64,000 nucleotides of DNA from Mesodorylaimus sp. YZB2_4 (taxonomy: Eukaryota > Nematoda > Enoplea > Dorylaimida > Dorylaimidae): the NCBI GenBank assembly GCA_030248295.1, contig JASANH010001723.1:310001-374000 (forward strand), given 5' to 3'. A program made the position numbers and the translations under genes. The notes under the pieces were generated by a model that saw nothing but the letters and a program-made list of their open reading frames with translations, searched no databases and was not told the DNA's origin. Below are positions 57,589 to 64,000 of the stretch, one piece after another; the stretch's first letter is position 1; each line of letters starts with the position of its first letter.

Positions 57589-60500
57589 ATGGACGAGGAT
57601 TCTGAATTGCCAAAGTGTCGTTTTGGAGCTCAGTGCTATCGAAAGAATCCGGAGCATCTAAAGAAATTCTATCATCCACCAAAGAACGACAACGAATCCA
57701 CGATTGAAATCAAACAGGACGACATGAGGGTAAGTGTCTGTCTCAAAGAAGGCGGCTGATCGTAGTTAGTACGCCTACCTAAAATCATCCACTAAAATTT
57801 TTTGCTTTATCTGTGTTACGTAATCACCCCGCTTCATAGAAGGTTAAAAGTGTCTCGTATTTGACATTCACCGGCCTTTGCTTTGAGGACCCGCAGAAGT
57901 TTCGGAAACCCATTTGAGAAAAACGAGAGCCTACATTCAGTACTATATCCGATTCAGGACAAGATTTTCTTCAACTTTTGCCATTGAATAGAAATCTGAC
58001 GAATATACATAAGTGCCAGTTGCTCAAGCAGGGATCAGTGACAGAGTATGTACTGGATTAATAAGCCGAGTCTTTTAAATGTAACTCTGATTTTGCATTC
58101 TGATAAACATGGAACGAGGACATAAAACTTTTTAGAGCGAACCGCAAAAAACGGATTAAATTTACAAGGGTGATGCTCGACATGTTTCGTATGTCGTTTT
58201 TCTTCTGAGTGTGCCAGTGCCATGATTAGCCATATCCAACATACACCGGATTTTCAGGGGCTTTCAAAAAACCCTTCGAAAGCTAGACTTTATGTTTTTC
58301 CACCAATGCACGTGTCCTGAAGTTATAACTGAACGAGTATGCTTTTTGGCAATAAATAAACTTGAAGTCGAGCTAGTTATAAGAGGGTTCGTTCGTGATC
58401 AGAATGATTCATATCATATAGGTACTCTGACGGATATGAGCGTTTTCCTTGATCTTGATTCAGATTCCCCCTGCGCTGATGCTGTACATGCCTAGAGGTC
58501 GTTGGTTTATAAATTAACAGTTTTCCATGTTTGGAGGATGAGGTGCGTGAATCATTTTTGCAAAGTCCATGTCAATTGTTTTAACTCGACCGTTAAAAAT
58601 TGTAAGACAGATTTTTAAATCAACTCATTTTAGAATCAGGACGAAGAACCAAAGCACAAGCGGCGTCGCAAAAGTGACAGTGACGGCAAAGAAACGGAGG
58701 AGGTGACTAAAGACGAGCCCGACGTTAAAAGCAAAGAAAATGACGTTACCACAGCCAATGCTTCCAGTAAGTATACTAATATCATATAGGAACCACATGG
58801 GAAATAGATAGACATCACCACTTTTTGACTGTAGAAGGATAGATAATCTACAGTCAGAAAGCTTGGTCATCTAGGAACCTATTAAAGGTAGAGTTCCTAA
58901 ACTGACTTTGCTCCAGCGCATCTTTGGAGTGCCAGTCAGATTGCACGATATTCTGCACTTACTGACCTTTCTTTTCAGTCTGTGAGTTCTAATTAATCGA
59001 TTTCCTTTTATGTTGCAGATAATATCTCTCCAGCAGCGTCTTCCGAAGACCGCAAGAACATTATCAAGCAGTATTTCCTGTTCGATATGCCGGAGGATTT
59101 CTACGCGCTTTGGAATCTGGCGTGTTCGGTGAACTCGAAAGATCCTCTTCGTAAGTTCACCTCTTTGCTGCTGTCTATTTGAATGGCGAATTGGAAAGTA
59201 CTTATTTGACAGGAGCTTTTTCGGAATTGGGCCTTATTCTTTGCGGGCCATTCGATGTTATGGCAGGCAAGTTCGATAACGTGGAAAAGGTGGGGGCGGA
59301 TGAGCTGCTCTTGCATTGGCGCTATTACTACGACGTTCCCGAATTCCAAACAGTTATTCGACTTGAGTCTGACGAAGATGCGGATTCGTTGGCCCATGTT
59401 GGATATTTAAGGTATTTATGAGCTGACCAAGCAACTCTGTCGGGTGCGTTCTCTGACCTTGCCTCCTTATTTTTAAACCTGTAGGTGGGATAAAAATAGT
59501 AATATTTGGGAGTTTCACATGCCATCGCCTGCCAGTGGTCGGCGGTCAACTTTATTGACCGTTTGATCGTTTAGCTGGTGGCCTTAGTTTGGCCTTCTTC
59601 CTCCCGCCAGTCATTCGCCTATCTGAATCAAAGAATTTACTAAAGGCGGAAGGAAGGACGTACTAGAGACTGGTGTCAGACATCCATAACGTGTCGAGCA
59701 TCATCCACATGCAAGCAATTTCAGTCTTTCAGTCTCGACTGTCGAGATAACGTTGAGCCGTCGTCGTTGAGATAAATGACAACACGGAGACAAAACCAAT
59801 GCCCAAAACAAAAAATCGTGGAACAGAGCAGGATTGAGCTTCCAACGTTTCGTTGGGCTATCAAATGCTCTACCAAATATGCCGCTTGCCTAAAGCACTT
59901 TTTGAGACCATATTCCACGGACCCTGACCGTTGACCACGACCCCAGTATGAGTTAAGGGGTGGGGTTGGGTAGCTAAAATGCTGTCACGAGTTTACTTGG
60001 ACCCCCCTCCTACCGCTGGGCTCTCTTGGAAAAGACCTCAGTTATGCGGTAGAGGACCCGTGTAGTCTGACCAAAAAGCATGTTACCCTTCCCGAAGATG
60101 AGGGATTGAGAAAAAACGAGTGAATTATCCTTGACAGGGTGTCAGTTCCGAACGTTCTTTGTACAAAACAGCAAATGTTCGAAATCTGGTTTTTTCGCCA
60201 AAACAGCAAAATGTGTATATTCCTAGAGAATTTGGCTAAATCCCCCTTTGCATCTGGACCTTGCCCATACTTGCAGGACACTGGTGGCGTGTGAAACTTT
60301 CCCAAATGCGTTCTATCCTCTATTAGAATAGCAAGTCAGAGGACGCACCCGACTGAGGGCCACTTCAACCATTAGTTCCTAAAGTTGGCAGTTGTGCTTT
60401 TTAATTTGAAGCTTGAAGCTTGTCTCGTCAGCCTGTCAGTAGGTGCTCACGCACAGCAGGCAAAGATCACATACGAACTTCAAGTTGGCCAATTTTGAGT

Positions 60501-62144
60501 TAAGAATTATTTGAAAAGCCGTCAGTTTGCTGTCCAGCTTGTCAAACTTGAATGACACTGTTTTATTTTCAGGGACGAGGCGACTAATAAAGCCGTTGTG
60601 TGCATGAATGATGGACAGGATTGCAAACTAACGATTCTCGGCGATAATTTGTTCGCCGCTATCAAGTAAGACTGTCTAACCGGCGCCTGAGGAGGAGAGA
60701 TATTAGAGACGTCCAGCATACGTTCAGATCAAAAGGCAAACTAGAATGGCGGCTACTATCGTTCGTTTGGGATCAGGACCTGGACTGGGATTGGGACTAG
60801 TACTCTGACAGATTTTTGGCAGTTTTAAAAATGATCTGTATTCTGAAAAGCCTCGTCTTCCTCATCCAAGCGGCTGGTTTCTACGCCCGCATTTAGATAT
60901 TGTTGCAGGATTAAGATCAAATACACTGCCTTGGTACTGATATCGTTCGCAAACCCTGCATGCATCTGAATGAATAGATCTTTTGCATCCGCACTTGACA
61001 CGATCCGTTTTTGCTAACTGGTTTTAGCCAAAACTTGGCTTCGGTTGTTTTGGAATCCCGCCCTATTTTGATCAAGATCTCGAACGGAGGCCAGTGCTGG
61101 GGGGGGGGGGGAGAGACTGAGACTGCCCAGGCATGCTGGTTAGACAAACCCAAGTCGTTTCTGGCTATGTCTGTGAGTAGCTGGGATAGACTGAGGGGTC
61201 TGTGGTATTGCCATCATTAGTCACATAGGAGGAAGATCTTTGACCGTGTTCGTTGTTACGGCACTCCATCGGATCTACAGTACTCAAAATATGTAGAAAT
61301 TGAGCAACTGATTTTGAACATCGTGTTTTTTAGTGATCTCGTTAAATCGAGCAAGATTGATGAGGACAAAAGCGAAGTCACGAAATTGATGAAAGCAGTT
61401 GTGACGGAAGGTGAGAAAGGTGGTTTTTCGATGGATAAGAACAGTCGGAAGGTCAAAGAAAGGAAGAAAAAGACGGTGGCTAAGACATTCCACGGAGCTG
61501 GCATCGTTGTGCCAATGGAAGGCGATGTTGGATATCGCTCTCTTGGAGTCACTGACGGTAAGCCACTTGTGGCGTGGGCTATGAAAGGAGTCAGTGCAAA
61601 TCGTTTCCTTGCGGGCTTCCTCTCTGGCTCGGCTATTTTGAGGTTGCATTAAGGGTCATTATTCGGCTAGTCGCAACGACCTGCTCGAGGTAACTTGTAG
61701 ACTCCTGTGCATTCTTGCAGTGCTCTGCTCACGGGTCACCTGTCTTGTAATTCCTCCATGCTTGCATCAATGAATAGGCTCTTCCTGACCCATCTATGCT
61801 ACTAAATTCGAACACCATTCCGGATTTTAGATCAACTAAAAAAAACACTGGACCGATTTGACAACAAAAAGAAGTCGGACGATGACAAAAAACTTCGCGA
61901 TGCTGCTTCATCGAAAATACAAGAGTTAGTGACTTATGTTCAATTCGCGAACGACGAGTGCGATTTCGGAATGGGATACGAATTGGGCATCGACCTGTTT
62001 TGCGCCGGACATTCCGATCTGCATCCGTATGTCGATCAATTACTTTCGGTCGCGTATTCTTTGTTGAATCGTGAACAGTTCAAGACTATTCTGAAAGCGC
62101 ACTTGACAAAACGACGACGCGGAGTGCCATTCCGCGCTGCATAA
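57589..62144 (+). CDS. HPF1: Histone PARylation factor 1 with PBZ zinc finger
   Basis: Seven exons (57589-57729, 58634-58766, 59019-59150, 59213-59411, 60573-60665, 61334-61557, 61831-62144) in phase give 411 residues. Exon 1 encodes a PBZ finger (C10, C16, H23, H29; CRFGAQCYRKNPEHLKKFYH), a poly(ADP-ribose)-binding module. Exon 2 is a charged linker with a KHKRRRK nuclear signal. The rest matches HPF1: YFLFDMPEDFYALWNLA, GPFDVMAGK, LHWRYYYDVPEFQTVI, GDNLFAAI, KTFHGAGIVVPMEGDVGY and YVQFANDECDFGMGYELGID. HPF1 joins PARP1/2 and supplies the glutamate (human E284, here E350 in NDEC) that directs ADP-ribosylation to serine. Human HPF1, as I recall it, lacks the finger. Long introns hold a G run and a hAT-like fragment. 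Confidence 0.95.
60740..60810. repeat. Remnant of a hAT-like element end
   Basis: The string TATCGTTCGTTTGGGATCAG, followed by GGACTGGGATTGGGACTAG, is a degraded form of the left end of the element at 44616 (TAGCGTTCGTTCGGGATC with GGGATC repeats). No second end was found, so this is a solo remnant in HPF1 intron 5. Confidence 0.45.
61099..61108 (+). repeat. Poly-G tract
   Basis: A G run of about 10-12 bases in HPF1 intron 5, preceded by CCAGTGCT and followed by AGAGACTGAGAC. Confidence 0.7.
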
Positions 62145-63761
62145 TTTTTCAATTTTCTTAACTGGATGTGAATGAAAAACCAGTTTTTGTGTGCGAAGAT
62201 TTTTCAACGCCGCATCGTACGGTCTTTCGCGAGTGACGATGAAACGTGTCCGTGTACTTTAACATGCCCAAAAGCATACCTTGTCTGTACAGTATAGGCT
62301 ATAAATGACACGGCACGAAGAAGTCGATGTGCAAAGAGCATACATACATTCTTACAAGAGCACGCCCCCACGCAGCGACCATCGATAGAAAAAAGAAAAT
62401 GGCCATTTTAGAACAGCAAAATAGGCCTAGATGTAGAAAATTATATAATGCAGCTTCTTTGGGCGGCTAGCTGTTATCAATAAAAATTGCTGTTCTCATC
62501 GAAAATGGGTCGCGCGTTTGACTCGATCGAATTATCGCATGCATACAAAAGGGCACAGCTATACAAGCATATCGATAAGCCCACGGCTTTTAAAGCTTGG
62601 CATGATTTAGATAAGTATGTGCGGGTTCTAAGGTACAACAAAGCAGGCCCCTCGCCTAGAAACCAATCACCTTTGAAAAAGAATGACTCATGTCGAGGAA
62701 AGAGCTACGTTTAACAGGCATAGGCCTTTATGGTCAGTTAAGCTTAGCGCACCGTCAAAAAAGTACAAAACGTGTCCAGCACAATCGCACTCGCCCTTAT
62801 CACCTGTTCTTATCCCATCTCAAACACCCTTCCATAGACACGTCGCCAAGAAAAACAAGCTTCCCTTATCACTAGACGGATTCTCAAAAAAGCCTCAACT
62901 TATAGGTACCATGAAAAAGAGTCATTGCTAGGAAGAAATCATGTCGACCACAAACCCCTATAATACATAAAGTGCACAGGATATACACGTGTTGCCGACT
63001 TCTCGCCCCTCGCGAGAAAATGTCCTTCAACAAAGTCAGTCCATCGATAACCGACCATAAAGTAGACTCGCAAAGCAAACTTCCCTACGCACTACGAGTG
63101 CAAGGATTCGCCAAATCGCACATTTGGAATGTGAACGTATAAATCATATCTGCCCCACCTGATTTGTAAAACCAATTCTACCCACACCACTCAAACATAA
63201 AAAGCTCACCTCCAACCAAAACTCAAAAGTCTGCTAAACCAAAGTTGAGCACGTGCATGCACTTTGGGGTGAAAACTAAGAGAAAAGGGTGTCTGTCATT
63301 AAAATCACCAAAATGATAACCATTTCCTACGCCTTTTCAATAAATGGCCGGTGAACGTTGATGGCGTATGGGCGAATCAGTAACGCGAGACCAGCTGTAC
63401 ATCGATCGGCGCACTATACAGGACCAGCATGGTAAACTGAAGAGAAGTTTGATCGGCGACCACTAAAATCCTCATCGCCCATGATCGACCACGGGGCAGC
63501 GGATAGGGAAACTGAGTTTGCCATGCTACTTTCTTCCAGGCATCGACCGAAAACGACGCAGCAAAATGGACGAGCCAACGTTTGAGACGAACATAATTTC
63601 GCGATCGAGGAAGAGATCAAATACGAACCCGCCCGAGCGGGACTCATACGCCGATGACCATTAGAAAATATCAAACGCACGACATCGTCCATCGCCTCCA
63701 TTCCCAACGCAGTCCATACATTATGTACACATCATCGTAGGCAACACTCGTTCCCTCCGAT
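62145..63761. other. Convergent 3' region between HPF1 and the Yippee gene
   Basis: No gene is recognised. An ATG frame at 62505-62714 (MGRAFDSIELSHAYKRAQ) has no homology that I know. The region should contain both 3' UTRs. Confidence 0.45.
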
Positions 63762-63860
63762 TCATCGTTTTGAGTCCCAGCCGTTGTCCTTAATCATATG
63801 AGCCAATTCGATTATATATTTGCCTTCCTTGTATTTTTGGCTCGATTCGAAAGCGTGCTC
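63762..63860 (-). CDS. YPEL: Yippee-like protein (YPEL), last exon only
   Basis: On the minus strand an acceptor (TTTTTTCAG at 63869-63861) opens an exon of 32 codons and a stop: [20 protein letters not shown], then [12 protein letters not shown]. This is almost identical to the C-terminus of vertebrate YPEL1-4 ([20 protein letters not shown]). Yippee proteins are small, highly conserved zinc-binding proteins of the nucleus and centrosome. The upstream exons, with the zinc CxxC motifs, lie beyond the right window edge; nothing like them is seen in 63870-64000. YPEL5 is excluded because its C-terminus differs. Confidence 0.88.
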
Positions 63861-64000
63861 CTGAAAAAACACCCGCAATCAACCCTTCAAACTCGCCCCA
63901 AACAGGCTTATCAGCAGATAACATTTATCATCTTGTTTACAGCAGAGCACACACTGACGTGATCCCGAATAGCACTGCACCTGTCGCGTTATTCAATATT

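Noticed and set aside
62505..62714. ATG frame of about 70 codons starting MGRAFDSIELSH
   Set aside because: No homology, no splice partner, and it lies in the 3' region between HPF1 and the Yippee gene.

Overview
This is eukaryotic nuclear DNA from an invertebrate animal. The genes are intron-rich with short introns (mostly 50-700 bp) and clean GT-AG boundaries, and most protein families are animal ones: a BMP-type Smad, eIF3h, Yippee, Maelstrom, a patched-related protein, an ionotropic glutamate receptor relative, HPF1. A BEL/Pao retrotransposon and a patched-related gene fit an ecdysozoan or other protostome, but I cannot place it more finely. Exon models were built by eye from splice consensus, reading-frame phase and remembered family sequence.

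Layout. 0-6 kb: the 5' end of a UPF0669 (C6orf120-like) gene on the minus strand, head-to-head with an isochorismatase-domain gene, then a 12-exon xylose isomerase whose intron 4 holds a tRNA-derived repeat. 7.5-11.7 kb: a patched-related membrane protein. 12-17 kb: eIF3 subunit h (minus), head-to-head with an RNFT-type membrane RING ubiquitin ligase. 17.8-18.8 kb: a calmodulin-like EF-hand protein. 20-21.4 kb: an ionotropic-receptor-like protein (minus). 22-24.3 kb: a 17-beta-HSD/3-ketoacyl-reductase type SDR. 24.7-27.4 kb: a Smad1/5-type R-Smad and the complex V assembly factor FMC1, both minus.

29.2-35.3 kb is a full-length but broken BEL/Pao element on the minus strand, with near-identical LTRs, a 5-bp target duplication and a foldback MITE inside its pol end. 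37.5-40.5 kb: an ankyrin-repeat protein. 42.4-53 kb is a duplication-rich stretch: two inverted paralogs of a small secreted protein (42.5 and 52.7 kb), Maelstrom with nested transposons in its intron, a p24/TMED-like gene with a duplicated first exon plus a decayed third copy, and a proline-rich secreted protein. 53.5-54.9 kb: a BTB/BACK-like protein. 57.6-62.1 kb: histone PARylation factor HPF1 carrying an N-terminal PBZ zinc finger. 63.8 kb: the last exon of a Yippee-like gene.

The genes form no operon. Themes that recur are genome defence and chromatin (Maelstrom, HPF1), ER and secretory membrane proteins (RNFT, p24, SDR), and several nested mobile-element insertions. Stretches without recognisable genes are 5.9-7.5, 18.8-20.1, 27.4-29.2, 35.3-37.5, 40.5-42.3, 54.9-57.6 and 62.1-63.8 kb.
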